A stretch of DNA of 64,000 nucleotides from Virgibacillus_O xinjiangensis. GTDB taxonomy: Bacteria > Bacillota > Bacilli > Bacillales > Amphibacillaceae. The position numbers were made by a program, and so were the translations under genes. The notes below the pieces were generated by a model, which was not told where the DNA came from, made no database searches, and saw only the letters and a program-made list of their open reading frames with translations. The stretch spans positions 1 to 64,000 of the forward strand of contig NZ_JBHRSA010000031.1 in assembly GCF_042643145.1 (NCBI RefSeq). Reading direction: 5' to 3'. Of this stretch, positions 43,148-52,543 are shown in pieces (position 1 is the stretch's first letter; every line of letters starts with the position of its first letter).

Positions 43148-43735
43148 CTATGATACAGAAAGACCTTTTGTTAATAAAGCGTGAACCTCCGGCGCCTGTT
43201 CCACCAAGTCATATTTATGCTCTTTCATGACCCAGTTCGTCACTACTTCATCAAGTGTACCGAAGACCATCTGCCTTACGAGCCGCCGATTTAAATCACT
43301 GCGGAATACGTCCTCCTGTATACCTTCCTCAATCACCCCGTCAATCACCTTTAAATAGGGACGTAGTACTTTATTGATCTGTTGGCGTAAATCCGGGTTG
43401 GACTGCCTTAACTCCAGCTGTGTCACGATGGCGAGGAATCGGTCTTCCGACAATTGGCGAAAATGCATCTCAATCAGTACAAAAAGTTTTTCTCTGACAT
43501 CCTCTTTCTCATTGATACTATCTGTTATTCTTTTGATAAACTGCCCCATCTTTTCTGTAAACACGGAAATCAGCACATCTTCTTTGTTTTTGAAATAAAG
43601 ATAGATCGTCCCATCGGCAACCCCCGCCTTTTTGGCGATCTTTGAAACCTGAGAAGCATGATAGCCGTTTTCGGCTATCACTTCGACAGCTGCTTCAATA
43701 ATTTGGTTATACTTTGGTTTATTATTTTTCATCAT
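43148..43735 (-). CDS. fadR: Fatty-acid degradation repressor FadR (TetR family)
   Basis: FadR (YsiA) represses beta-oxidation genes and is released by long-chain acyl-CoA. The 195-residue TetR protein has the HTH (QVSKIAKKAGVADGTIYLYFKNKEDVL, about 30-56) and a helical ligand-binding domain. An excellent FadR-type operator lies in its own promoter (43761-43786), so it is probably autoregulated. It starts the fadR-fadB-etfB-etfA run, downstream of lcfA. Confidence 0.95.
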   Translation of the reverse strand: MMKNNKPKYNQIIEAAVEVIAENGYHASQVSKIAKKAGVADGTIYLYFKNKEDVLISVFTEKMGQFIKRITDSINEKEDVREKLFVLIEMHFRQLSEDRFLAIVTQLELRQSNPDLRQQINKVLRPYLKVIDGVIEEGIQEDVFRSDLNRRLVRQMVFGTLDEVVTNWVMKEHKYDLVEQAPEVHALLTKGLSVS

Positions 43736-43760
43736 CGATCTCCATTCTTATCTTCCGGCA

Positions 43761-43786
43761 ATTATGAATGAATAATCATTCATAAT
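43761..43786. promoter_or_regulatory. FadR operator
   Basis: A palindrome with 11-base arms, ATTATGAATGA and TCATTCATAAT, separated by four bases. The core TGAATGA-N-TCATTCA form agrees with the B. subtilis FadR consensus. It sits just downstream of the -10 of the promoter at 43790-43818, a repressing position. Confidence 0.85.
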
Positions 43787-43789
43787 ATA

Positions 43790-43818
43790 ATCTTACCTTT
43801 CACAGAATATCCTGTCAA
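43790..43818 (-). promoter_or_regulatory. Sigma-A promoter of fadR operon
   Basis: On the minus strand TTGACA (43813-43818), 17 bases, TAAGAT (43790-43795). Confidence 0.65.
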
Positions 43819-43895
43819 CACAAGCACGTCCATTCTTTTCACACGCCCGGCAACCGCCAAGCGCTATTAAATGGGTTTGCCGTCCAATATGTTCC

Positions 43896-45572
43896 TTACA
43901 TTTTTTGCCTTTCCTCTTCCACCAGCTGTCTCCTCAATATCTTACCGACAGCCGTCTTGGGCAGCTCTTCACGAAATTCATATAATTTTGGAACCTTGAA
44001 AGTTGACAAGCGTTCTCTACAGAATTGGTCCAATTCTTCTTCGCTTATGGTACTTCCCTTCTTCCGGACAACATAAGCTTTGACAGTTTCTCCTCGATAA
44101 GCGTCCGGTACACCTGCCACTACGACTTCTTGCACTTCCTGATGCTCATACAGCACTTCTTCCACTTCACGAGGATAGATATTAAAACCGCTGGCAATTA
44201 TCATATCTTTTTTCCGGTCGACTATATAGAAGTAGCCATTGTCGTCCATATAGCCGAGATCACCAGTATGGAACCAGCCGCCTTTCAATACTTTCTCTGT
44301 TTCTTCCGGCCTGTTCCAGTAACCTTTCATGACCTGTGGACCCTTTACCACAATCTCACCCACTTCCCCAACAGCCGCTTCTTCTTCTGTATCAAAATTG
44401 ATGATCTTTGCATCCGTATCCGGCCACGGAACTCCGATGCTCCCATTTACCCGACGGCCCCATACAAAATTAGAATGCGTGACAGGGGATGTTTCCGTTA
44501 AACCATAGCCTTCCACCAGCCTGCCGCCTGTAACACTCTCAAACTGTTCCTGGATTTCACCCGGCAAAGGGGCTGAGCCACTGATACAAGCTTCGATGGA
44601 AGATACGTCGTATTTCTGTAAACTGGGATGGTTTAAAAGACCAATATACATAGTAGGAGCTCCAGGAAACAAGGTAGGTTTCTGCCTATGAATGGTTTGC
44701 AATACCTTCTCCGGCTGGTAATTAGGCAGGAGGACCATTTTAGACCCTTGCATAATGGACATATTCATGACTGTGGTCATCCCATAAACATGAAAGAAAG
44801 GGAGTACACCAAGGATGATATCGTCTTCTTTTTTTGTATGGTAAAGCCATGCTTGGGCCATTTGTACGTTTGCAGTCAAGTTGAAGTGGGTGAGCATCAC
44901 TCCTTTTGGATAGCCTGTTGTTCCTCCTGTATATTGAAGTAGTGCCAAATCTTCTTGAGGATCAACTTCCACCTCCTTAAATTCTTCTCCTGCTATAGCC
45001 ATCATTTGCTTCCAAACATGGGTGTCTTCCGTCTGTTCTACTTTGACCACCATATTATATTGTTTCTTTTGGACTATGGGATAAAAAAGGTTTTTCGGGA
45101 AAGGGAGGTAATCCTTGATGCTGGCCACCACCGTATGCTTCAACGCTGTCTTATCTCTAACATTCGTTACTCTCGGGAGCAGGATATCGAGGCAGACAAT
45201 GAACGTAGCTTCAGAATCTTTCAATTGATATTCAAGTTCGCGTTCCTTATATAGCGGGTTAGTCTGTACAACTATTCCACCTGCTAGGAGAACAGCATAG
45301 TAACTGATTACCGCTTGGGGACAATTGGGAAGCATAACAGCAACTTTATCTCCTTTAGATAAACCTAAGGATTGTAAATAATTTGCCATTCTCTGTGCTT
45401 GGGAAAGCAAATCTTCATAAGACAGATCTAACCCCATAAAATAAAGCGCTTTCTTTTTTGGGAAGCGTGCCACAGTTTCCATTAAAAATGAATGGAGAGG
45501 CTTTTTCTCATAAGCAATGCTGGTCGGGATTTCTTCCGGATATTGAGCATACCACTTTTTAACTTTTTCCAT
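43896..45572 (-). CDS. lcfA: Long-chain acyl-CoA synthetase
   Basis: LcfA activates fatty acids to acyl-CoA through an acyl-adenylate. The 558-residue protein has the AMP-binding motif YTGGTTGYPKGVMLTH (near 205), VEGYGLTETSPVTHS, FHTGDLGYMDDNGYFYIVDRKKDMI and the C-terminal lysine in ELPKTAVGKILRRQ. It lies upstream of fadR. ATG 45572 has GGGGGAGA upstream. I see no second FadR palindrome in its upstream region, only a TATAAT at 45603-45608. Confidence 0.97.
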   Translation of the reverse strand: MEKVKKWYAQYPEEIPTSIAYEKKPLHSFLMETVARFPKKKALYFMGLDLSYEDLLSQAQRMANYLQSLGLSKGDKVAVMLPNCPQAVISYYAVLLAGGIVVQTNPLYKERELEYQLKDSEATFIVCLDILLPRVTNVRDKTALKHTVVASIKDYLPFPKNLFYPIVQKKQYNMVVKVEQTEDTHVWKQMMAIAGEEFKEVEVDPQEDLALLQYTGGTTGYPKGVMLTHFNLTANVQMAQAWLYHTKKEDDIILGVLPFFHVYGMTTVMNMSIMQGSKMVLLPNYQPEKVLQTIHRQKPTLFPGAPTMYIGLLNHPSLQKYDVSSIEACISGSAPLPGEIQEQFESVTGGRLVEGYGLTETSPVTHSNFVWGRRVNGSIGVPWPDTDAKIINFDTEEEAAVGEVGEIVVKGPQVMKGYWNRPEETEKVLKGGWFHTGDLGYMDDNGYFYIVDRKKDMIIASGFNIYPREVEEVLYEHQEVQEVVVAGVPDAYRGETVKAYVVRKKGSTISEEELDQFCRERLSTFKVPKLYEFREELPKTAVGKILRRQLVEEERQKM

Positions 45573-45661
45573 TGATTCTCCCCCTTTTTATATTCTACTC
45601 CCATTATAACGATTATTTTCTATAATTTGTATTTTCTAAACAAAAATATAGAAAAATAAAA

Positions 45662-45683
45662 AGACTGCCTTGCAGGGCAGTCT
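45662..45683 (-). terminator. Terminator after yshE and microprotein
   Basis: Stem AGACTGCC/GGCAGTCT with a six-base loop and TTTTTATTTTT after it on the minus strand. It lies three bases past the microprotein stop. Confidence 0.85.
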
Positions 45684-45685
45684 CC

Positions 45686-45760
45686 TTATAATACATAAAA
45701 CACACCAACCAGTATAAATAATATAGCTACACCAATACATACTTTTGCTAAAGTTTCCAC
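45686..45760 (-). CDS. 24-residue single-pass membrane microprotein
   Basis: A short open frame, GTG to TAA, encoding 24 residues beginning METLAKV (the first Met from GTG) and continuing as an almost unbroken hydrophobic run (CIGVAILFILVGVFYVL). That is one membrane helix with a short charged head. AAGGGGAG lies six bases before the GTG and overlaps the yshE stop, so translation would be coupled to yshE. A terminator follows three bases after its stop, as for a true last cistron. I know of no named homologue. Function is unknown, perhaps a partner of YshE in the membrane. Confidence 0.65.
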   Translation of the reverse strand: METLAKVCIGVAILFILVGVFYVL

Positions 45761-45772
45761 ACGTTTCTCCCC

Positions 45773-46183
45773 TTATGTGATACTCGCACCTACGACAAAA
45801 GAAAGACCGAGGGAGATTACCAGGGAAATCAACCCAACCGCCTTATTCCCACGACCAATTTCTTCATCCACCTTTATCGTTGGGGTCAGGAATTCGAATA
45901 TCAAGTACCCCATTAGCAGAAGTACAAACCCGAATATCCCCCAGCCGACCGTCTGCAGCAAGCTGTCGTTTTGCTCGATCGAATAACGGAATATATTGGC
46001 TATACCGATAATCTTTCCGCCGGTCGCCAAAGCGACAGCCATATTTCCACGTTTTATTTCCGTCCAATTACGGTAGGTAGTAACCAGTTCAAAAACAGCA
46101 AGGAAAACCAATGTACATAAAATGACAATACTGTATCTCGCTGCAGCGATGACCATGATATTTTCCCAAAAGACACCGTTCAT
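45773..46183 (-). CDS. yshE: DUF350 membrane protein, YshE-like
   Basis: A 136-residue membrane protein with four hydrophobic segments in two repeats, each holding the DUF350 pattern (EIKRGNMAVALATGGKIIGIA and EIGRGNKAVGLISLVISLGL). The R-G-N-x-A-V motif in each repeat is clear. The function of DUF350 is unknown. ATG 46183 has a GGAAGGAAGTGAG site upstream. It follows mutS2 by 29 bases. In B. subtilis yshE lies between lcfA and mutS2, the same setting. Confidence 0.88.
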   Translation of the reverse strand: MNGVFWENIMVIAAARYSIVILCTLVFLAVFELVTTYRNWTEIKRGNMAVALATGGKIIGIANIFRYSIEQNDSLLQTVGWGIFGFVLLLMGYLIFEFLTPTIKVDEEIGRGNKAVGLISLVISLGLSFVVGASIT

Positions 46184-46212
46184 GAACTCACTTCCTTCCA
46201 TATTGGTTCTGA

Positions 46213-48555
46213 TTACTTAAACTCGAGGATCGTCACCCCACTGCCTCCCTCACCGGCTCCTCCAGGACGGGAAGAGGAAATACTCGTATGCCTTTTGGCG
46301 AATTCCTGGACACCTTTCCTCAAGGCACCCGTTCCCTTACCGTGAATAATGGAGGCATTGGAGTACCCTGCCAGCAAGGCATCATCTACATACTTTTCCA
46401 ACTGTCTTAAGGCATCTTCATAACGTTCGCCCCGTAAATCCAGTTCAGGCTTCACATGATGACTAGATCCCCGGACCATCGCCATTGGTTTCTCTGTGTT
46501 CTGTTTCTGTTTCCGCACTAGCTGGAGGTCGTCCCGGTCCACTTTGACCTTCATGATGCCGACCTGGACCATATACTCCCTTTCGTTTACCTTCTCCAGC
46601 ACGCTGCCATTCTGGTTCACGGTCAACAGTTTAATTTCATCGCCTGGTTTCAGTTCTTTATCCGATGTTTTTTTGTCTTTTGGCTTATTTCCCTGCTTTT
46701 TCGATAGTTCCGGCCTAGCCTCTTCCAGCATTTTCCTTGCTTCAATCCACTCATGCTCTTTCATTTTCGTATTTTTCTGCATCGACTTGATTTCATCGAC
46801 AATCAATTGAGCTTCCTCTTTGGCCTTTTCCAGTGCCTTTTCGGCTTTTTCTTCCGCCTTTTTATAGAGCGATTCTCTTTGTTGATCGAATTGCTTCCAC
46901 TTTTGCTCCAGTTCTTCCCTCAATTTCTCGCTTTCTTCCAAGAGAAGTTGAGCCTCTTCCTGATCCTTTTCTGCTTCAAGTTGAGCTTTTTCAAGGGAAG
47001 CAATCATATTTTCCACGCTCGTAGATTCCACACCTATATGGTTTTGTGCCTGCTCAATGACGGAGGCATCCAATCCGAGGCGTTTGGATATATCAAATGC
47101 ATTGCTTCGTCCCGGAACACCGATCAACAGCCTGTACGTAGGCTGCAGTGTTTCGACATTGAATTCGACAGAAGCATTGATGACCTGTTCGCGATTATAT
47201 CCATAGGCCTTCAATTCCGGATAGTGGGTAGTTGCTATGACTCGCGCTCCCCGTGAGATGACCTCGTCCAAAATGGACATGGCCAGAGCGGCACCTTCTT
47301 GTGGGTCTGTACCTGCACCAAGCTCATCAAAAAGCACCAAAGACCGATCATCTACTTCGTTCAAAATCTCGACGATATTCGTCATATGGGAGGAGAAGGT
47401 ACTTAAACTCTGTTCGATCGATTGCTCATCGCCAATGTCAGCATATACTTGGTCAAATACCGCCATTTCACATCCATCCAGAGCAGGTATCTGAAGTCCT
47501 GATTGCGCCATTAATGTACAGAGGCCCACCATCTTCAATGTTACTGTTTTTCCGCCCGTGTTAGGACCCGTAATGACGATGGATGTATACGAATCTCCGA
47601 TTTCCACATCATTCGCCACTACCTCCTCTTTCGGTATAAGGGGATGACGTGCTTGCTCCATCCGTATTACACCATTGTCATTCATCAATGGTTTTGCAGC
47701 TCTCATATCCTGTGCAAGTTTACCCCTGGCAAAAATGAAATCGATCTTTGCAAGCACCTTCACATTTTCTTGAAGGAAGCTTTCCTGGCCGGCAATCTGT
47801 TCAGAAAGTTCTCGAAGGATCCGTTCAATTTCACGGCTTTCCTGCACACGCGACTCCTGAAGCTGATTATTCAATTCCACCACGGCTCTCGGTTCCATGA
47901 ATAAGGTTTGTCCAGAGGAAGATTGGTCGTGCACGATGCCCCCTATAGATGCACGGTATTCTTGTTTGACAGGAAGTACATAGCGGTCATTCCGGATGGT
48001 GATAATAGCATCTGACAACATATTGCTGTTCTGTTTCGTATAGCTGTCAAGCTTGTCACGCACCCTGCTCTCGGAAGTACGTATAGATGAACGAATGCTG
48101 CGTAGTTTCTGTGAAGCGCTATCCATTACATACCCATGGTCGTCCAGGCAGCTCTTGATCTGCCTTTCCAGCTCCCTAAGCGAAGTGATGCGTTGGGCAA
48201 GATCCACCAGTATCGGGTAATGCTCCTCCAGACCGTCAATAAACTCCTTTGCTTGCCTTCCTCCATAGATCGTGTTGGCCACATTCAGACATTCCTCCGG
48301 TGTCAGAACCCCACCGATGACACTCCTTTTCAGACTTTCCCTAATATCATAGATTCCACCTAGGGGGACGGATTGGTTGGATTGCAGAATCTGGACTGCT
48401 TCGTCCGTCTCTTCCTGTAATGCTGTGACCTCTTCCATCTGAGCCGCCGGTTTGAGTTTATTTGCAAGATCTTTTCCGAGGGATGTGGCCGCTTGTTGAT
48501 TCAATCGATCTGTTATTTTTTTGTATTCCAGTATCCGCAGAATTCTTTCATTCAT
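46213..48555 (-). CDS. mutS2: MutS2 endonuclease/ribosome rescue ATPase
   Basis: MutS2 is a MutS-like ATPase with a C-terminal Smr nuclease domain, linked to recombination control and to splitting collided ribosomes. The 780-residue protein has Walker A ITGPNTGGKTVTL (near 330), FDELGAGTDPQEGAAL, a long coiled coil (about 515-620) and the Smr domain (LDLRGERYEDALRQ, IIHGKGTGALRKGV). I choose ATG 48555, since AAGGAG lies nine bases upstream; a TTG 21 bases earlier would contain the site. It precedes yshE. Confidence 0.97.
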   Translation of the reverse strand: MNERILRILEYKKITDRLNQQAATSLGKDLANKLKPAAQMEEVTALQEETDEAVQILQSNQSVPLGGIYDIRESLKRSVIGGVLTPEECLNVANTIYGGRQAKEFIDGLEEHYPILVDLAQRITSLRELERQIKSCLDDHGYVMDSASQKLRSIRSSIRTSESRVRDKLDSYTKQNSNMLSDAIITIRNDRYVLPVKQEYRASIGGIVHDQSSSGQTLFMEPRAVVELNNQLQESRVQESREIERILRELSEQIAGQESFLQENVKVLAKIDFIFARGKLAQDMRAAKPLMNDNGVIRMEQARHPLIPKEEVVANDVEIGDSYTSIVITGPNTGGKTVTLKMVGLCTLMAQSGLQIPALDGCEMAVFDQVYADIGDEQSIEQSLSTFSSHMTNIVEILNEVDDRSLVLFDELGAGTDPQEGAALAMSILDEVISRGARVIATTHYPELKAYGYNREQVINASVEFNVETLQPTYRLLIGVPGRSNAFDISKRLGLDASVIEQAQNHIGVESTSVENMIASLEKAQLEAEKDQEEAQLLLEESEKLREELEQKWKQFDQQRESLYKKAEEKAEKALEKAKEEAQLIVDEIKSMQKNTKMKEHEWIEARKMLEEARPELSKKQGNKPKDKKTSDKELKPGDEIKLLTVNQNGSVLEKVNEREYMVQVGIMKVKVDRDDLQLVRKQKQNTEKPMAMVRGSSHHVKPELDLRGERYEDALRQLEKYVDDALLAGYSNASIIHGKGTGALRKGVQEFAKRHTSISSSRPGGAGEGGSGVTILEFK

Positions 48556-48586
48556 ACATGCATGCTCCTTCGACAAATCCTTCCCA

Positions 48587-50305
48587 TTATTTATTTCTTG
48601 TGAAAAATTCCTTCAGCTGATCAGGGGACCATGTATTCAGGACAGTCTCTTTCCGTACCCAGCCTTTTCTTGCGGCACCAACACCGTATTTCATATGATC
48701 AAGCATCTGGTAATCATGTGCATCTGTATTGATGGCAAGTTTGACCCCTATTTCCTGCGCTTTACGTGCCCATTCAGGTGCCAAGTCCAGCCGGTTCGGA
48801 TTAGCATTGATTTCCAGAGCCGTTTCGGTTTCCTTCGCTCTCTTCAAGAGTCCATCCATATGGACGGCATACCCTTTTCTACGTCCGATCAGCCTGCCTG
48901 TCGGATGTGCAATCAATGACACATAAGGATTATCCATTGCATTAAAAAGCCGTTTCATTATTTTTTCCTCAGACTGGCTGAAGCTTGAATGGATGGCACC
49001 GATGACGAAGTCCAACTCCCTGAGGAAATCATCCGTGAAATCAAGGCTTCCATCTGGCAATATATCCATCTCGACCCCGGCAAATATCTCAATATCCGTA
49101 TAGTTTTCATTCAGCTTCGATATTTCTTCGCGCTGTTTTCGAAGCCTGTCTTCGTCCAGTCCGTTAGCCACCCGGAGATATTTTGAATGATCGGTCACCG
49201 ACAGGAAGCTATACCCTTTTTTCCTCGCTTGATTGACCATTTCTTCCAAGGATTGGGCTCCGTCACTCCAAGTCGTGTGCATATGCAGGTCGCCCCGGAT
49301 ATCTGAAAGCTCGAGCAGGGGCACGTCTTTTGTGAACGCCTCGACCTCTCCAGTATTTTCCCTTACTTCCGGTGGTATATAAGTCAACCCGAAATGCTGG
49401 AAAAATTCTTCTTCTGTGGAGAAGGTGAACAATTCTCCTGTTTCTTCTCTTTCGATGCCATATTCATTTATTTTTTCCCCTCGAGCTTTCGCCAACTGTC
49501 TCATCGCCACATTATGGTCTTTCGAACCAGTGAAATGATGGAGGGTTGTGGCAAACTCCTCTTTAGCCACCAGCCGGAAATCAACATTGATATCATAGAC
49601 ATCATCCATTGCTACAGAGATTTTCGTATCTCCCTTGGCAATCACCTCTTTGACGTGGTCCATCTTCAATAATTGATCCCGCACTTCAGCCGGTTGGCTG
49701 GTTGCAATAATATAGTCGATATCCTTGACTGTTTCCCTCATCCTTCTGAGACTTCCTGCCCGGGAAAAATCTTCCACTTCTTTTATCATACTAAGGTAGC
49801 TTTCAATTCTTTCGGCAAGCGGCAACATGATGGCAGCAGGCAGGCGTTCCGGACGTTTGCCAGCCTCTTCGATGGCAGCTAGGATCTTCTGTGCTGACTT
49901 TTTCCCGAACCCGGGTAAATTTTCCACCCGACCATCCTCCGAGGCTTCCTTTAACGAATTGGCGTCGGTCACGCCAAGTTCCTGATAGAGCTTGGCCAGT
50001 TTCTTGCCGCCAAGTCCAGGCAAATCCAACAGAGGTATCAGCCCGGACGGTACTTCTTCCTGCAGGGCAGCAAGTGTTTCCGACCTTCCTGTATTTACAA
50101 ATTCATCAATGACTGCTGCCGTCCCCTTTCCAATTCCTTTGATCTTCGTAAAATCCTCTATGTCGGATAAGGACCGATCATCCTGCTCCAAAGCTTGTGC
50201 AGCCTTTCTGTACGCAGAAATTTTAAAGGGGTTTTCCCCTTTCAGTTCTAGGTGAACTCCAATTTGCTCTAGCAGTTTTATTATATCTTTTTTGTTCACT
50301 GACAT
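48587..50305 (-). CDS. polX: DNA polymerase X family (PolX)
   Basis: PolX is a repair polymerase with a C-terminal PHP domain. The 572-residue protein has helix-hairpin-helix motifs (IKGIGKGTAAVI, LPGLGGKKLAKLY, LPGFGKKSAQKI), the Pol X palm (SLRRMRETVKDIDYIIAT, DINVDFRLV) and the PHP domain with metal motifs DLHMHTTWSDG (near 345) and NTDAHDYQML at the end. The bacterial enzymes have 3'-5' exonuclease activity in the PHP part. ATG 50305 has GGTGAT upstream. Confidence 0.95.
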   Translation of the reverse strand: MSVNKKDIIKLLEQIGVHLELKGENPFKISAYRKAAQALEQDDRSLSDIEDFTKIKGIGKGTAAVIDEFVNTGRSETLAALQEEVPSGLIPLLDLPGLGGKKLAKLYQELGVTDANSLKEASEDGRVENLPGFGKKSAQKILAAIEEAGKRPERLPAAIMLPLAERIESYLSMIKEVEDFSRAGSLRRMRETVKDIDYIIATSQPAEVRDQLLKMDHVKEVIAKGDTKISVAMDDVYDINVDFRLVAKEEFATTLHHFTGSKDHNVAMRQLAKARGEKINEYGIEREETGELFTFSTEEEFFQHFGLTYIPPEVRENTGEVEAFTKDVPLLELSDIRGDLHMHTTWSDGAQSLEEMVNQARKKGYSFLSVTDHSKYLRVANGLDEDRLRKQREEISKLNENYTDIEIFAGVEMDILPDGSLDFTDDFLRELDFVIGAIHSSFSQSEEKIMKRLFNAMDNPYVSLIAHPTGRLIGRRKGYAVHMDGLLKRAKETETALEINANPNRLDLAPEWARKAQEIGVKLAINTDAHDYQMLDHMKYGVGAARKGWVRKETVLNTWSPDQLKEFFTRNK

Positions 50306-50401
50306 CGTCAATCACCTGCTTTTCCATTAAATAAAGAGAGACTGGCTCGGCTGAATCTTGCTATTTTATCAAGTTATGCTGAGCATACCGATCGCTAGCC
50401 A

Positions 50402-50968
50402 TCAGCCCAGTGTCAAGTCTTCTACTATACCGGCAACATGTGCCAACCAAAGTTCTGTTATCTTTCCGGAAAAATAGGGGGTGTGCTCAAGGATAAACAA
50501 AGCAACCGATGACCCATTCACCCATGATTGAATTCCCGCAAGGGGCGTTAAAGCTAAAATATAGAGAATGATGAACAGAAGCAGATAGACCTCCACAAAT
50601 CCAAGAAGAGAGCCAAGAATCTTGTTCACCGACCTCAATAGCGGGATGGATGCGACAAAATCCAGCATGGATGCGATAATCTGCAGAATCATTTTCACTG
50701 CAAAAAAGATGACCGCAAATGACACGGCGTTATAAAATCCGACTTCCAAAGGAAGCCCTTGGAGAAACTCTGCCCATGCATGGTCTTCACCAAGATCCGG
50801 ATATGGCACCCATAGTGCCAGCCTGTCTCCAAGTACATCGTAATACATAACTGCAACAATAAAAGCGATGATGAAACCTGTCAGATGAAATAATTGGAGG
50901 ATGAACCCCCGCTTCATCCCCATTAAAAAACCAAAAATAAGTAATAATATCAATATGAAATCAACCAT
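50402..50968 (-). CDS. yshB: CvpA-family membrane protein
   Basis: A 188-residue membrane protein with four predicted helices, opening VDFILILLLIFGFLMGMKRGF, the CvpA signature near the start. CvpA-type proteins are linked to colicin V production in E. coli and to envelope stability in others; the role in Bacillus is unknown. It lies five bases after zapA, as yshA-yshB in B. subtilis, and they are probably coupled. Confidence 0.9.
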   Translation of the reverse strand: MVDFILILLLIFGFLMGMKRGFILQLFHLTGFIIAFIVAVMYYDVLGDRLALWVPYPDLGEDHAWAEFLQGLPLEVGFYNAVSFAVIFFAVKMILQIIASMLDFVASIPLLRSVNKILGSLLGFVEVYLLLFIILYILALTPLAGIQSWVNGSSVALFILEHTPYFSGKITELWLAHVAGIVEDLTLG

Positions 50969-50973
50969 AATAT

Positions 50974-51252
50974 TTATTTCCTCTTTCTTTGATGATCCCC
51001 CTGGTCTTTCATGGAACCCAGAAGTTTCGCATAGTCTTCTTTAAGTTTCAAATAATCGTTCATCGTATTGACAGCAGTGAGAACAGCGAGTTTGGTTGTA
51101 TCCAGATGCTGGTTTGACTGATAGATTTCACCCATCTTTTGATCAACCAGACTGGCAACCAGACGGACATGGCTTGCCGGCTCTTCCCCTACGATTGTAT
51201 ACTTTTTATTATGTATTTCTACCGTAATTCGTTCTTTTTCATTCCGGGCCAC
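50974..51252 (-). CDS. zapA: Cell division protein ZapA
   Basis: ZapA bundles FtsZ filaments at mid-cell. The 92-residue protein has the expected N-terminal globular part (ITVEIHNKKYTIVGEE) and a C-terminal helix for dimerisation (KLAVLTAVNTMNDYLKLKEDY). Start is GTG at 51252 with GGAGGG upstream. It leads zapA-cvpA and diverges from rnhC. Confidence 0.95.
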   Translation of the reverse strand: MARNEKERITVEIHNKKYTIVGEEPASHVRLVASLVDQKMGEIYQSNQHLDTTKLAVLTAVNTMNDYLKLKEDYAKLLGSMKDQGDHQRKRK

Positions 51253-51380
51253 GATGTTACCCTCCTGCCTGTGAAAAATTATTCACTTTATCTTAACATG
51301 AAGTGATAGAATTAGGAAATAAAACTGAATTCACGGTATCTCATGCAAATAGGGATAAAATTATGGACGGAGGACAGCCA

Positions 51381-52316
51381 ATGCCACAGAATGTACAAAA
51401 GGTATCAATGGATACCATAAAAGAGATGAAAAGCCACTATATAGGCAGCTTGCAGTCTACACCTCAGGGAGCAATGTTTCGAGCCAAAACCCCACATGCA
51501 GTAATTACAGCCTATAAATCAGGCAAAGTCCTGTATCAAGGAAAATCTCCTGAGACAGAAATGAAGAAATGGGATAGCAGATCAACTTCCAAGCCAGTAT
51601 CTTCCTCGAAAAAAAATCAGACATCCCCATCCTTCTACCACCCGCCAGCCAATTTGTTTTTAAGCCATCATATCGGGACGGATGAGGCTGGCACAGGAGA
51701 TTACTTCGGACCTATAACCGTCGCTGCCCTTTATGTGGAAGGCCATCAAATAGAGGAGTTGAAACAGATGGGGGTAAGGGATTCAAAAGATCTTTCTGAT
51801 CCTGTCATCCGCAGATTATCAAAAAAAGTGGTGGCTATGAATTTGCCATACTCCCTGCTGGTGCTCCATAATCCCAAATACAACAGACTGCAGAAGAAAG
51901 GGTGGTCGCAGGGGAAGATGAAAGCAATGCTGCATCAGCATGCGATTAATAATCTTCGGAAAAAAATTGGGGAGAAACCATTAAATGGCATATTGATTGA
52001 CCAATTCTGCGAACCAACGATCTACAAGAAACATATAGCATCTGAAGGGGAAAAACTCCTCAAAGACACCTACTTTATGACAAAAGCGGAAAGTTATTCC
52101 ATTGCAGTAGCTGCTGCTTCTATTATCGCCCGAACCAGCTTCCTGAATGAAATGGATAAACTCTCGCATAAACTAGGAATTACCCTTCCTAAAGGAGCAT
52201 CCAAAAAAGTGGATCAATCCATTGCTGAACTTATACGCAAACATGGAACCGAAATGTTGGATTCTTGTGGGAAAACCCATTTCGCCAACACGAAAAAAGC
52301 AGACCAATATTTATAA
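51381..52316 (+). CDS. rnhC: Ribonuclease HIII
   Basis: RNase HIII removes RNA from RNA-DNA hybrids. The 311-residue protein has the TBP-like N-terminal domain (about 1-70) and the catalytic domain with HIGTDEAGTGDYFGP (Asp, Glu at about residues 100-101), RDSKDLSDPVI, IDQFCEP and AESYSIAVAAASIIAR. I choose ATG 51381 since GGAGGAC precedes it; an upstream ATG at 51363 has no site. It is read opposite to most neighbours and ends in a shared terminator. Confidence 0.96.
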   Translation: MPQNVQKVSMDTIKEMKSHYIGSLQSTPQGAMFRAKTPHAVITAYKSGKVLYQGKSPETEMKKWDSRSTSKPVSSSKKNQTSPSFYHPPANLFLSHHIGTDEAGTGDYFGPITVAALYVEGHQIEELKQMGVRDSKDLSDPVIRRLSKKVVAMNLPYSLLVLHNPKYNRLQKKGWSQGKMKAMLHQHAINNLRKKIGEKPLNGILIDQFCEPTIYKKHIASEGEKLLKDTYFMTKAESYSIAVAAASIIARTSFLNEMDKLSHKLGITLPKGASKKVDQSIAELIRKHGTEMLDSCGKTHFANTKKADQYL

Positions 52317-52429
52317 GAATTCACGCCTGGAATTATGATGCACGATCAAAGAGCATGGAGTTGTAGGTACGTGAGGATCTTCCCTTCCTGATGCAATTAT
52401 GGTTCTGGCAGAATTTAGACATAATATGA

Positions 52430-52477
52430 AAAGACATCCTCTAAGTCATGCTGCACTCTAACTTAGGGGATGTCTTT
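52430..52477. terminator. Bidirectional terminator rnhC/pheT
   Basis: Stem AAAGACATCCTCTAAGT against ACTTAGGGGATGTCTTT, 16 of 17 paired, with a 14-base loop. It separates rnhC and the convergent pheT. Confidence 0.85.
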
Positions 52478-52543
52478 CATTAACAGGGATATATGATTTT
52501 GTTTGTTTTATCGAGCTTCCATCTGGAAGGCTATTCTACTTAT

